This document shows positions 16,905 through 26,343 of a stretch of DNA of 64,000 nucleotides, in pieces (the first letter of the stretch is position 1; every line of letters starts with the position of its first letter). Location: assembly GCF_002150505.1 (NCBI RefSeq), contig NZ_MSSV01000018.1, forward strand, positions 38,636-102,635. The letters are read 5' to 3'. The notes under the pieces were generated by a model. The model had not been told where the DNA came from. It ran no database searches and was given only the letters and a program-made list of their open reading frames with translations. Both the position numbers and the translations under genes were made by a program. Source of the stretch: Algoriphagus ratkowskyi. Its GTDB lineage: Bacteria; Bacteroidota; Bacteroidia; Cytophagales; Cyclobacteriaceae.

Positions 16905-19322
16905 ATGTGGAAAACTTACGCTAAAATCGCTTGGCGAAATCTTAAGAAAGGAAAGCGTGTGGCGCTGATTAATATTTTTGGGCTGACGCTTGGGATCACC
17001 GCTGCGTTTTTATTATTCACAGTGGTGAGCTACGAGCTGAGCTACGATGATTTCCAATCCAACTCTGATAAAATCTATCGTGTGGTGACGCAGGATGAGT
17101 ATGCTGATGGGCTGAGTTACAATCCCGGTGTTTCTCCGCCTATGCCAGATGCGTTGAAGGAGGATCTTTCTGGAATAGAAGCAATCGTTCCCGTGGTGAG
17201 TTCATCTGTTTTTGTCTCCATCGAGAATGCTGTCACGAATACTGGTGAGAATAAATTTATCGTTGAAGATGTGTTTTTCACCACACCTGACTATGCGTCA
17301 CTGTTTGATGTAGAGGTATTAGCTGGGAATATGGATGTGCTGGACAATCCAGGGCAGGTGGTGCTCACCGAGTCTGAAGCCAAAAAACTTTTTGGAACTT
17401 GGGAAAATGCTTTTGGCAAGTCAATTCTTTTGTCAAAACGGGTGGAGGCTATCGTAGGAGCAATCGTAGTTGATATTCCGGACAACAGTAATTTCAAGTT
17501 CAACATGCTCGCTTCTTACCAGACTTTGAAAAGCAATGCGGAAGTCTTTAATTACAATTTTGAAGAATGGGGGAGCTTCGGAAGTAATTTTCAAGTATAC
17601 CTTCTGCTTGCTGAGGAAAGTGACGCAACTCAACTAGACCAGCAATTGCTAACTTTTGCAGAGAAAAACTATAAGGACCGGGGGACTTCCAAAAAATCAT
17701 TTTTCCTTCAAGCCATGAGTGACATCCACTTCGATAATCGCTTTGAACCAATAAGCGGTGAGATGATCCGAAAAGCTACGATTTACACCTTGGCTTTGAT
17801 TGGTGTTTTCATTCTAATCATGGCTTCAATCAATTTCGTAAATCTTTCCACTGCACAGGCTATAGGAAAAAGTAAGGAAATAGGAATTCGTAAAGTGATG
17901 GGCGGAAGCCGACTACAGGTCATTGGCCAATCCTTCGGAGAGACTTTTATAGTGGTACTTGTCTCAGCGATCATCTCCAGCTTAGTCGCTACGATTATGT
18001 TGCCGTATTTGAGTAAAGTGGCAGAAGTTCCAGAAACTGTCCAGCTAATTACACCTTCCTTCTTACTGTTTTCAACTGCTATAATTTTGGGAGTGACACT
18101 GCTCTCAGGATTTTATCCTGCGCTTATTTTGTCAGGATTCCAGCCGATTCAGGCTTTGAAAAATAAGATTCAAGTCGCACAAATTGGAGGTGTTTCGCTT
18201 CGCAGAAGTCTTGTGGTGATGCAGTTTGTGATCGCTCAAGTGTTGATGATCGCTACGGTGATCGCAGTGAAGCAGATGACGGAGATCCAGTCAGCGGATC
18301 TGGGCTTTTCCAAAGAAGCTGTTTACTATTTTAGGATTCCTACTGATGAAGTCAAGGATGGAAGAATGGATGTGCTGAAGCAGCGATTGGAGTCTAACTC
18401 TCAGATCAAAAGTGTAAGTGTGTCCAGCGACGTACCTTCCTCTGGGAATAACTGGGCATCGAATTTCTGGTTTGATGGAAAAAGAGAGGATGTTCAATTT
18501 ATCACTTTTTTGAAATATGGTGATGCAGATTACTTTGAAAATTATGGGCTAGAATTTGTCGCTGGTGGAGGCTATTCAGAAAGTGACACGCTCAAGGAAG
18601 CTGTGATAAACGAGACGATGGCTAAGAAACTAAACCTGACAAAACCTGAAGATGCGATAGGGAAGACTATCACTATTGGAGGTAGTGAACCTTGGCTGAC
18701 TATTACCGGAGTAGTAAAGGATTTTGCGCAGAACTCCTTACGTGAAGAAATCAAGCCATTTGTAATCGCTACTCAGAAATCAAACTATGAGGTGCTTGGG
18801 TTGAAATTAGATGGGAATGCCGGTCAGGAAACACTGTCTAATATTGAAGAAGAGTTCAAAAACTTCTATCCCGACGCAATTTATTCTGGAACTTTCTGGG
18901 ATGAGAGCATTGCTAATTTCTACCGCAGAGAAAATCAATTGGCCTTGATCTATAGAATATTCGCAGTGATTTCAATTGTGATTTCATCCATTGGTTTATA
19001 TGGTTTGATATCTTTTTTGGTGGGACAAAAGCTGAAGGAAATAGGGATCAGAAAAGTGCTTGGAGCCTCCATTACCCAAATTACTTTCATGCTATCCAAG
19101 GAATTTATCCTGCTTGTGTTTGTAGCTTTTGCGATAGCTGTGCCACTGGGATACTACATGACCGATCAGTGGTTACAGAATTTCTCCTATCAAACCAAGG
19201 TTCCCTTAGGCTTGTATGTCATAGTTATGCTAGTTTCACTTTTGATTACTGCTGCTACGGTAGGTTTTCGAGCGGTGAAGGCTGCTATGGGTAATCCGGT
19301 GGATAGTTTGTCAGACGAGTAA
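16905..19322 (+). CDS. FtsX/MacB-type ABC transporter permease
   Basis: The 805-residue protein opens with MWKTYAKIAWRNLKKGKRVA, the standard start of large Bacteroidota permeases of this class, then one membrane helix (about 20-42) and a long periplasmic MacB_PCD domain. The first FtsX domain (about residues 280-430, with GKSKEIGIRKVMGGSR), a second periplasmic domain and a second FtsX domain (KLKEIGIRKVLGAS near 720) follow. These subunits move lipids, peptides or drugs, or act mechanically on periplasmic partners, with a separate ATPase. No ATPase gene is adjacent, as is common for these duplicated permeases. An upstream GTG at 16860 is in frame, but it falls in a repeat hairpin, so the ATG at 16905 is preferred. 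A second permease of the same class lies at 56619. Confidence 0.92.
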   Translation: MWKTYAKIAWRNLKKGKRVALINIFGLTLGITAAFLLFTVVSYELSYDDFQSNSDKIYRVVTQDEYADGLSYNPGVSPPMPDALKEDLSGIEAIVPVVSSSVFVSIENAVTNTGENKFIVEDVFFTTPDYASLFDVEVLAGNMDVLDNPGQVVLTESEAKKLFGTWENAFGKSILLSKRVEAIVGAIVVDIPDNSNFKFNMLASYQTLKSNAEVFNYNFEEWGSFGSNFQVYLLLAEESDATQLDQQLLTFAEKNYKDRGTSKKSFFLQAMSDIHFDNRFEPISGEMIRKATIYTLALIGVFILIMASINFVNLSTAQAIGKSKEIGIRKVMGGSRLQVIGQSFGETFIVVLVSAIISSLVATIMLPYLSKVAEVPETVQLITPSFLLFSTAIILGVTLLSGFYPALILSGFQPIQALKNKIQVAQIGGVSLRRSLVVMQFVIAQVLMIATVIAVKQMTEIQSADLGFSKEAVYYFRIPTDEVKDGRMDVLKQRLESNSQIKSVSVSSDVPSSGNNWASNFWFDGKREDVQFITFLKYGDADYFENYGLEFVAGGGYSESDTLKEAVINETMAKKLNLTKPEDAIGKTITIGGSEPWLTITGVVKDFAQNSLREEIKPFVIATQKSNYEVLGLKLDGNAGQETLSNIEEEFKNFYPDAIYSGTFWDESIANFYRRENQLALIYRIFAVISIVISSIGLYGLISFLVGQKLKEIGIRKVLGASITQITFMLSKEFILLVFVAFAIAVPLGYYMTDQWLQNFSYQTKVPLGLYVIVMLVSLLITAATVGFRAVKAAMGNPVDSLSDE

Positions 19323-19481
19323 GTCGATAGAGGTCCTGGTGATAAAACACGGAAATGGACGCTGATATTTTATTTCAACGGACAAATATATTAATTACAG
19401 CATCTGTAAAAATCTGCAACTTTTAATGCGTCCATCTGCGGTAAAAAAAATTGAATTGAATATAGTCACGGACTTTCTTAA

Positions 19482-19526
19482 AAAGCAGAATCCCCTTGAT
19501 CATTGTGTTCAAGGGGATTCTGCTTT
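19482..19526 (-). terminator. Strong intrinsic terminator after the pirin gene
   Basis: Arms 19482-19499 and 19509-19526 are perfect 18-bp complements containing a CCCCTTGA/TCAAGGGG core. On the minus strand the stem runs into CTTTTTAAG, giving the T tract. It lies just after the pirin stop at 19542 and may also end transcription arriving from the permease on the plus strand. Confidence 0.85.
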
Positions 19527-19541
19527 AACTATAAATCAAAA

Positions 19542-20420
19542 TTAATCTTCGAGGTAGCCGAATTTCCCAACATTGAAATCATTAAAAGCTTCCATCAATT
19601 CTTCCTTCGTATTCATCACAAAAGGACCATGGGAAGCAATTGGCTCATTGATCGGTTCGCCACTCAATACCAAGACTACTGAATCTTCACTCGCTTTGAT
19701 CTCAAAAGTTTCACCTTCAGTTTCGAATAAGGCAAACTTGTCAGTTCCAATTTTCTCTTTTCCATTTACTTCTATAGCTCCTTCGATGACCAATAAAGCA
19801 GTATTGAAATTTGCTGGGAAAGTGAAGCTAGCCACACCTTCTTTTTTCAATTTGGCATTCATCAAATTCACAGGATTAAAAGTACTTGCAGAACCTTTTA
19901 ATCCTTGGTATTCACCAGCAATGATTTCGATTTCTCCGGCATTATTTTCTAAAGTGTATTTCTGAATCTGATCATTAGTGATACCCTGATATTTTGGAGT
20001 ACTCATTTTGTCTTTTGCAGGTAGATTCACCCAAAGCTGCACCATCTGAAACTCTCCTCCTGTGCGGCTGAACTCTTCCTCGTGGTATTCTTTGTGCAAA
20101 ATTCCAGAAGCAGCTGTCATCCACTGCACATCACCTTCACCGATGATTCCAGAGTTTCCGGTGCTATCGTGATGCGCTACTTTTCCTTTGTAGGCAATAG
20201 TCACCGTCTCAAAACCTCGGTGTGGATGTACTCCAACCCCCTTTGGCTCATTGGAAGGAGGGAAGTGAAATTTGGAATTGTAATCCAACATAATGAATGG
20301 AGACATGCGCTGCATATCTAGATGATATCCACTTGGAATGAAATTGTGAACTCTGAATCCATCACCTACATAATGTGGTGCTGGTGGATTGACGATGATC
20401 TCTATATTTTTGGTTGCCAT
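19542..20420 (-). CDS. Pirin family protein
   Basis: The 292-residue protein has the two-cupin layout of pirins. The first cupin has the metal-site motifs VHPHRGFETV and GILHKEYHEEE, supplying the usual three histidines and one glutamate for iron or another metal. The second cupin (from about residue 175) ends in the HGPFVMNTKEELMEAF tail typical of the family. Bacterial pirins include quercetin 2,3-dioxygenases and redox-responsive regulators. A Crp-type regulator lies directly upstream on the same strand, 247 bases away; pirin next to such a regulator suggests redox or electrophile stress, by inference. A clear terminator follows the gene. Confidence 0.95.
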   Translation of the reverse strand: MATKNIEIIVNPPAPHYVGDGFRVHNFIPSGYHLDMQRMSPFIMLDYNSKFHFPPSNEPKGVGVHPHRGFETVTIAYKGKVAHHDSTGNSGIIGEGDVQWMTAASGILHKEYHEEEFSRTGGEFQMVQLWVNLPAKDKMSTPKYQGITNDQIQKYTLENNAGEIEIIAGEYQGLKGSASTFNPVNLMNAKLKKEGVASFTFPANFNTALLVIEGAIEVNGKEKIGTDKFALFETEGETFEIKASEDSVVLVLSGEPINEPIASHGPFVMNTKEELMEAFNDFNVGKFGYLED

Positions 20421-20667
20421 GATATTGTTTGTTTAAATGAGATATTTATAGCCGCTTTTCTACCAGTAAAGAGACTAAACCATTACAAGATTTGGTCAAC
20501 ATTAGCATTTATACCACCCCCGCCAGTTGTCGGGCTGGCGTCTTCGGTCTTCCGTCCGGGTAAGCATAGAAATTTTGGTGACTGGCATCATTGCGGATAA
20601 TCATTAAATGATAGAACAAATATCGAAATGCATCGGCACCTGTACCTTGATGTATGGTAAGTTCGCT

Positions 20668-21297
20668 TTAGGACTTGAAATTCTTTTTCGCAAGATCTTT
20701 CCTCACTCTACTTAGTGATTCTGGTGTGATACCCAGATAAGATGCAATCATCCAAAGTGGAACTCGCAAGAGTATGTCAGGGTATTTCTGGATGAAAGTT
20801 AGGTAGCGTTCTTCCGCTGTCGCACCTAGCAGTTGGTTGATTCGCTTCTGAAGCTGACGAATATGGCTATGAAGTGCAAGTTCATTTTCTTTCTGGAATT
20901 TGGAGCTCATCTCTGAGACCATTCCCATAAATTCAGTACTGATGAAAATCACCGTGCTATTTTCTATAGCTTCTATAAAGAGGTCCGAAGGGGCATTGAA
21001 GTAAATATTACTTCTGTCGGAAATTAGCCAGTCCTCAGGAGCGAATTGAATAATGTGCTCCTTACCCGATTCATCCACAGTGAATGCCCGAAGAAGCCCT
21101 TTCTCGGTGAAAAATGCATGCTTACAGACATCCCCGGCAGAGAGTAGAAATTCACCCTTTTGGATGCTTTCTACTCGTACCTCTTTCAGGATTTTATCAA
21201 TAGTAGCTTCCGTAAGGTCACTTTTTTCACTTAGATAGAGCTTAAAATTATCTAGCACGACAGGGAGTTTAGGCTTCAAAATAATCAAAATGATCAA
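20668..21297 (-). CDS. Crp/Fnr family transcriptional regulator
   Basis: The protein has an N-terminal cyclic-nucleotide-binding-like beta barrel (FLLSAGDVCKHAFFTEKGLL to FAPEDWLISD). A long dimerisation helix follows, then a C-terminal helix-turn-helix (PLWMIASYLGITPESLSRVR). The barrel lacks the classic cAMP-binding RE.xS signature, and there are no Fnr-type iron-sulfur cysteines, as in many Bacteroidota regulators of this class. The 5' end is uncertain: no ATG is in frame. Candidates are TTG codons in the first nine codons (the longest gives 209 residues) or a GTG near residue 14, just before LDNFKLYLSE, where similarity usually begins. It probably controls the downstream pirin gene, the upstream flavin monooxygenase gene, or itself. 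Confidence 0.88.
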   Translation of the reverse strand: MIILIILKPKLPVVLDNFKLYLSEKSDLTEATIDKILKEVRVESIQKGEFLLSAGDVCKHAFFTEKGLLRAFTVDESGKEHIIQFAPEDWLISDRSNIYFNAPSDLFIEAIENSTVIFISTEFMGMVSEMSSKFQKENELALHSHIRQLQKRINQLLGATAEERYLTFIQKYPDILLRVPLWMIASYLGITPESLSRVRKDLAKKNFKS

Positions 21298-21375
21298 TAT
21301 GCTTATCTGCTATTCTTACAGTTATGTGATAAATGCATCATAAAATTTGGTAAACCTAAGTATTGAGGTCACATC

Positions 21376-21410
21376 GGTCTCCAGTCTCCAGTCTCCTGTC
21401 TCCGGTCTTC
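21376..21410. repeat. Five imperfect tandem copies of a 7-bp unit
   Basis: The sequence reads as NGTCTCC units: GGTCTCC, AGTCTCC, AGTCTCC, TGTCTCC and a final GGTCTTC. It lies in the 121-base gap between the flavin monooxygenase stop (21419) and the Crp-type regulator start. It looks like a simple word repeat; function is unknown. Confidence 0.7.
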
Positions 21411-21418
21411 CAACTAGG

Positions 21419-22411
21419 TTATCCTAAAACCTCAGCAGTGATCTCTAAAGATTTTAATCGCTTCTCTGTATCATAGATATTCGTAGAGACCATCAACTCA
21501 TCTACTTCTACCTGCTTGAAGAAGCTCTCAAATTGAGGTTTAAGCGTTTCTTTAGTTCCGATAAAAGTACAGGCCATCATATTCTGAATTGCAGCAGCTT
21601 CTGGATCTGACCAAATGCCATCCATGCTTTTTACAGGTTTTTTCATGGGATAGGATTTTCCTCGAATGATCCCCAGCGCAGATTGGTAAAATGAGGTAGC
21701 AAGGAAATGCGCTTCTTCGTCCGTATCCGCTGCGATCACATTTACGCAAGAAATAAAGTATGGGGTAGCTTGTTGCTCTGAAGGCTGGAAATTTTCACGA
21801 TAATACTGTGAAGCATTAATTAGATAGCCTGGTGCAAAATGGCTGGCAAAAGCGTAAGGCAAGCCTTTTTGAGAAGCAAGAACAGCACTACTCATACTTG
21901 ATCCTAGTAAGTAAATGGGTACATCAAGACCTTCCGCCGGAAATGCACGAACTTTGGAATCTAAGTTCTTTTCGGAGAAATAACGCTGAAGATCATCCAG
22001 ATCACTTGGGAATTCTTGAACTGACTCTTGTCTGCCACGTCTAAGTGCCGTAGCTGTAGTTTGATCTGTGCCTGGAGCTCGTCCAAGTCCTAGATCAATT
22101 CGATTTGGATAAAGAGTGGCAAGTGTTCCAAATTGCTCAGCAATGATTAATGGGCTATGATTTGGAAGCATAATTCCTCCAGATCCTATACGTAAAGTGG
22201 AAGTTCCACTTGCCAAATAGCCAATTAAAATTTGAGGGGAAGAGCTGCCGACGTTTGCCATATTATGATGTTCGGCAAGCCACATTCTAGTGTAGCCTAG
22301 TTTTTCAGCATGTCGGGCAACTTGAAGGCTTCTCTCGTAAGCATCATTGGCATCATAGTGCTCACGGATGATCGCAAGATCAAGAAGGGAATAGGGTATG
22401 TTATTTTTCAA
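21419..22411 (-). CDS. LLM class flavin-dependent oxidoreductase
   Basis: The 330-residue protein matches single-component luciferase-like monooxygenases of the YhbW type. Visible landmarks are [20 protein letters not shown] at the start, the WLAEHHNM motif, [20 protein letters not shown] and [15 protein letters not shown] flavin-binding [13 protein letters not shown] follows. These enzymes use reduced FMN to oxidise organic substrates. No ATG is in frame at the 5' end. I prefer the TTG at 22411, giving [13 protein letters not shown] as in relatives; a TTG at 22441 would add ten unconserved residues. The gene is divergent from the copper-binding protein and upstream of the Crp-type regulator and pirin on the same strand. 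Confidence 0.93.
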   Translation of the reverse strand: MKNNIPYSLLDLAIIREHYDANDAYERSLQVARHAEKLGYTRMWLAEHHNMANVGSSSPQILIGYLASGTSTLRIGSGGIMLPNHSPLIIAEQFGTLATLYPNRIDLGLGRAPGTDQTTATALRRGRQESVQEFPSDLDDLQRYFSEKNLDSKVRAFPAEGLDVPIYLLGSSMSSAVLASQKGLPYAFASHFAPGYLINASQYYRENFQPSEQQATPYFISCVNVIAADTDEEAHFLATSFYQSALGIIRGKSYPMKKPVKSMDGIWSDPEAAAIQNMMACTFIGTKETLKPQFESFFKQVEVDELMVSTNIYDTEKRLKSLEITAEVLG

Positions 22412-22632
22412 AACAGATGATTGCTTATAGTTAGTTAGCAAATTGAAATTCGAGAAAGAAAGTTTCGTAATTCGATTTTTCGTAAGTGACTAACTTTTTA
22501 GATTCTCACATTGAGGAAATACCACCACGATGTCTTGGTGATTAACCACGATATAAATGTTTAGATCACCTTATAAGCTTAAAATACTTATTTGACGCGT
22601 GGCAAGTTATTTGATAATTCATATGTAAAAGT

Positions 22633-22673
22633 GGCTGATTCTATAGAATCAAAAGTTTTGATTACTATCAGCC
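22633..22673. promoter_or_regulatory. Two-tier hairpin in the leader of the copper-binding protein
   Basis: An outer stem GGCTGAT (22633-22639) with ATCAGCC (22667-22673) encloses a perfect inner palindrome, AATCAAAA-G-TTTTGATT (22647-22663). It ends 59 bases before the ATG at 22733. No T tract follows, so it is not a standard terminator. It may be an operator or a 5' UTR structure for metal control. The rest of the roughly 320-base gap (22412-22732) shows nothing else I can name. Confidence 0.5.
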
Positions 22674-22732
22674 TTCTTTCATTAACAGAAAGATAAATTT
22701 TATAGAAATTTTATAAATAAAATATTACACTT

Positions 22733-23059
22733 ATGAGCTCCATAACAATGATCAAAAATGACTGTATCGTGGCATGCGAACTTTGTATTGAAGAATGTAT
22801 TGCGTGTATTGAATCCTGTAATAACAGACCTGAGATGCAAGACTGCATCAAATTCTGTGAAAGATGTATCGACGCTTGCAGAGATTGTATAGCAGCATCG
22901 GATCTTAGTTCATTGGATAAAGCGATCACTATGCAGCAATGCATGGAATCCTGCTACGACTGTGCAAATGAATGTGAAAAACATGAGCATGAAAGCTGCC
23001 AAAAATGTGCTTCAGCATGTCGTCAATGCATAGAAGAATGTGAAACACTTTTGGCTTAA
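22733..23059 (+). CDS. Four-helix-bundle copper-binding protein (DUF326, Csp-like)
   Basis: The 108-residue protein is extremely cysteine-rich, with repeated CxxC and CxxxC pairs spaced along helices (CELCIEECIACIESC, CERCIDACRDC, CYDCANECEK, CQKCASACRQC). This pattern is that of DUF326 and the Csp copper-storage proteins, where cysteines line the core of a four-helix bundle and hold many Cu(I) ions. There is no signal peptide, so it would act in the cytoplasm, like Csp3. It is a single-gene unit with a complex hairpin upstream and a terminator just downstream. A multicopper oxidase lies 24 kb away, but the two are not linked here. Confidence 0.95.
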   Translation: MSSITMIKNDCIVACELCIEECIACIESCNNRPEMQDCIKFCERCIDACRDCIAASDLSSLDKAITMQQCMESCYDCANECEKHEHESCQKCASACRQCIEECETLLA

Positions 23060-23081
23060 TTAACTATATAGCTTAAAAAAT

Positions 23082-23114
23082 AACGGCTGGTGGAGTATCC
23101 ATCAGCCGTTTTTT
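23082..23114 (+). terminator. Terminator after the copper-binding protein gene
   Basis: AACGGCTGGTGG (23082-23093) pairs with CCATCAGCCGTT (23099-23110), with one G-T wobble, and runs into TTTTGTTTT. It lies 22 bases after the stop codon. Confidence 0.88.
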
Positions 23115-23278
23115 GTTTTAATCATTATTGATATCCGCAATGGCATACGTATTATGCAAAAACCGACTTAGATATAGTAATCAACCTATATTTTCGACAC
23201 TTTGATTATCCGTTCATCCGTCTTTCAGCCACAGAAGCTAAGAAAAAGAGATTATTGACATCATTGTGGGTAATCATG

Positions 23279-26023
23279 TTAATCATTATAGATTTCCTTG
23301 TAATCATCCATATTCGTTCCTTTGTTGAAATGTCGGATATCGAAGGAGAATGAAAGCATAAAGTAGCGTTGCATTACATTGTTTTGACCATCTTCTACAT
23401 AGGCATCAGAGATATTTCTATACACACTTCTGTTTTGCCCTAGCAGGTCGTAGACGCTCAGTGAAATTTCACCTCTCTGATTTTTAAATACTTTTTTACC
23501 AAGGCTCATATTCATCAACACGACATTCGCGTCATATCCTTCAGAAAGGCCTGAGTTCAATTGATGGTTTATATCAAATCTGTAAATAAAACCTTCCCAA
23601 ATAATCCAGCTCAGATTTAGTCTAGAGCGTTGATTAAAGTACTTGTTGTTTAAGCTGGCATTCAGCGTGTTTTCTACATCATTGAAAGATACCCGTGTAG
23701 AAATATTGAAGTCAATCTGGTCGGAGATGTTACTAGTCAAGGAGATTCCAGTGCTTATTCTTTGTGAATTATTAAAGCTTAATTGATTGTTTACCTGACC
23801 TGGCCTTTTGGTGCTGCTGAATCCACCGTTTAAATTAAAGTTTGATTTCAAGAAATCCAGAGGGATGCCATAACTCACCCAAGATCTGAAATCTTGATAG
23901 CCATCCAAATTGACAGGTCTGAAAAGCTGGGAGCCTTTTTCCAAAATGATTCCTCCAGGTAGTTCTGTTGCTTCTTCAGCAGTGAATGTGCTGTTAGAAA
24001 CGGCATCTTTTATGAGATTGTATTGCGCAAAAACAAACCAAGAGCGATCGTTTTCTGGATTATTACTTCTAAATCTTAGTCTGAGTCTATTAGAATAGGA
24101 TTGCTCTAGATTAGGATTGCCTGTTTTTAATTGCAGTGGATTTGAGTTATCTATAGCATTCTGAAGTTCGCCCACAGAAGGCGCATCTACATCGGTGTCG
24201 TAATCGAACTCGAAATTAGTATTGTCGGAAAATTCATAATCTAATCTTACTGTAGGCATGAAGCTTTTAAATGTACGGTCAATTGTACCTACAGCAGGGA
24301 AAAACTGCTCATTTTTAAGCGTGGCATTTTGATATTCCAATTCTGCCTGAAACTTCAATTTCTCTAGCTGATATTGGTAGCCAAGCTCCACTTCATGTCT
24401 TAGGTATTTACTTTCGAAGGAATTACTCAGAGCGGTATCCAACGCTAGGTCTGGATTGGTGATTTCGTCATTTAGGATATCAAAAGTCAGTTGATCTGAA
24501 TCGTTAAATCTATTTCCTATCTCGTATTCCAACTCCATTTGGCCATTTTTACCAAGAGGTTCGGTATAAGAAATGCCAGTTTCCCAATCTGATCCTGATC
24601 TGTCTTTAGTTATATTCTGATTGATTAATTCCGATACTTCAATTGGTTGGTAATAAATGTTTGTTGCAGTTCGATAGGCATTATCATTGTCGCCATGACT
24701 TCCTGTATTCGCACTTAGTGTTAGACTTCTTCCTTGCTTGCTGAATTTATGACTGTAAAAAAGTCTGTGAAACATGTCATAATCTTTATTGTCTGCAGTC
24801 CGAATATTTTCCGTTTGGTTTAGCGGACCTGCATCATTTGTGCTTTGGCCGAAGAATCCGGAGTTTTCAGTTTCGAAGCTGGCAGAGACTCTGGGACGGT
24901 ATAAAATTCGGTTATTTTCGTTGATGTTGTATTCTAGTCTCATATCAAAACGATGATCCTGAGAGGTTCTAGTCTCTCTACTATCTTCCGTGTAGATTTG
25001 ATCAGAATCTGATCCAGTCACATACTCTCGGATTAGGCTAGATTGATTTGTGTTTTTGCGGTGATTGTATTGATAGCTACCACTGATTTTTATTTTTTCT
25101 CCCCAATTATCAGAGTAATTTATTCCTAGAATATTGGTAGCGACAATTCCGTTTTGTGGGCGGTTATTACTTTGTGTGTTAGCATCACTGGAATAGTCCA
25201 AGACGTTTATGTTATTACTAAGTCCTGTGAATGTTATTCTTCGGTCCTCATTAAATGCGTTTATACTTGCGCCAGCTAAATAACGATCATCAGTTCCGTA
25301 ACCTACAGTCGCTTTTCCGAACTGGCCTTTTCTCTTGTCAGGTTTTGTGATAATGTTGATGGTTTTCATACGCTCACCATCATCAAACCCACTCAGCAAT
25401 GCCTTGTCACTTTTTTGATCGAAGATTTCAATACTTTGTATTACCTCAGCAGGTAGATTTTGTAAGGCGGTATTGACATCTCCTCCAAAGAAAGGTTTTC
25501 CATCCACTAAAATCTGGGTGATTGCCTCTCCCTGAGCTTGTAATGTCCCGTCTTGAGAGATTACACCGGGAAGCTTTTGGATTAGGGTCTGTGCACTTGC
25601 ATCTTTCATTGTTTTGAAAGCATCTGCATTATATAAAGTAGTGTCACCCCGCTGTTCACCCTGAGCTCTTCTGGCACTGATAGTCACTTCGTCCAAATCT
25701 CTAGCTGACTCCCTTAAGCCTAACACGCCTAAATCTAAATCTCCGGTGATATTGATCGACTTATATAGGTTCTCGTACCCGAGATATTGAACTTTCAATA
25801 AGTACTCTCCAGATATTATATTGGTGATTTCAAATTCTCCATCCAAATCAGAGATCATACCATCGACTTGTGAGGAGTCAGGAAGATTTTGAAGTAAAAT
25901 AGTAGCCATAGGAATCGTGATCTCTTTTCCAGCTTCTTTTACTCTTCCCTTGATTGAAAAAGTTTGTCCAGAGACCTGTGTTAGTGAGAGCAAGAAAAAC
26001 AATAAGTAAAGGCAGTGTTTCAT
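23279..26023 (-). CDS. TonB-receptor-like outer-membrane beta-barrel protein
   Basis: The 914-residue protein starts with a clear signal peptide (MKHCLYLLFFLLSLTQVSGQ). A carboxypeptidase-regulatory-like domain follows (FSIKGRVKEAG to YLGYENLYKSI), then a plug domain (DGTLQAQGEAITQILVDGKP). The remaining 650 residues are aromatic, alternating strands of an outer-membrane barrel. This is the family often labelled outer membrane beta-barrel protein in Bacteroidota. I place the start at the ATG at 26023, since earlier in-frame starts (to 26131) would bury the signal peptide behind 36 unrelated residues. No SusD partner lies nearby, so a nutrient-uptake role is uncertain. The last strand (YFMLSFSFDIRHF) is followed by about 15 polar residues. 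Confidence 0.92.
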   Translation of the reverse strand: MKHCLYLLFFLLSLTQVSGQTFSIKGRVKEAGKEITIPMATILLQNLPDSSQVDGMISDLDGEFEITNIISGEYLLKVQYLGYENLYKSINITGDLDLGVLGLRESARDLDEVTISARRAQGEQRGDTTLYNADAFKTMKDASAQTLIQKLPGVISQDGTLQAQGEAITQILVDGKPFFGGDVNTALQNLPAEVIQSIEIFDQKSDKALLSGFDDGERMKTINIITKPDKRKGQFGKATVGYGTDDRYLAGASINAFNEDRRITFTGLSNNINVLDYSSDANTQSNNRPQNGIVATNILGINYSDNWGEKIKISGSYQYNHRKNTNQSSLIREYVTGSDSDQIYTEDSRETRTSQDHRFDMRLEYNINENNRILYRPRVSASFETENSGFFGQSTNDAGPLNQTENIRTADNKDYDMFHRLFYSHKFSKQGRSLTLSANTGSHGDNDNAYRTATNIYYQPIEVSELINQNITKDRSGSDWETGISYTEPLGKNGQMELEYEIGNRFNDSDQLTFDILNDEITNPDLALDTALSNSFESKYLRHEVELGYQYQLEKLKFQAELEYQNATLKNEQFFPAVGTIDRTFKSFMPTVRLDYEFSDNTNFEFDYDTDVDAPSVGELQNAIDNSNPLQLKTGNPNLEQSYSNRLRLRFRSNNPENDRSWFVFAQYNLIKDAVSNSTFTAEEATELPGGIILEKGSQLFRPVNLDGYQDFRSWVSYGIPLDFLKSNFNLNGGFSSTKRPGQVNNQLSFNNSQRISTGISLTSNISDQIDFNISTRVSFNDVENTLNASLNNKYFNQRSRLNLSWIIWEGFIYRFDINHQLNSGLSEGYDANVVLMNMSLGKKVFKNQRGEISLSVYDLLGQNRSVYRNISDAYVEDGQNNVMQRYFMLSFSFDIRHFNKGTNMDDYKEIYND

Positions 26024-26283
26024 CGTAGGCAAATAGTAGGGTTCTTTTGAAAGTATATATTTCTCTTTTATAGAGGAAATGGTGGTGAGGTGTCGGTAAA
26101 CCTTTCCACAAAGGAAGGAAGTTCTAGTCATGATAGAGAGAGATAAATGGCTAAGCGGTCAAATGGTTTACTGAATAGTAAATGCGGGATATGCATTTCA
26201 GGATATTTCTACTTCCAGGTGTTTTTAAGGTACAGATAATCACTTTTTGACAATAAGCGTCAGATAATAATGTTTATTTTTCG

Positions 26284-26322
26284 AACATTTATATGTTTGT
26301 AAAAACAACATTTATATCTTAG
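26284..26322 (+). promoter_or_regulatory. Probable promoter/operator of the small-protein/XRE-S24 operon
   Basis: AACATTTATATGTT (26284-26297) is a 14-bp dyad (AACAT-N4-ATGTT). ACATTTATAT is repeated at 26308-26317, 23 bases downstream. A TATCTTAG at 26315-26322 resembles a -7 box and lies 21 bases before the ATG at 26344. TTTG at 26296-26299 could be the -33 box, though the spacing is short. The paired sites suggest a repressor, most simply the LexA-like protein encoded next to it. Confidence 0.45.
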
Positions 26323-26343
26323 CTGCTGTTAAAAGAATCAGAT

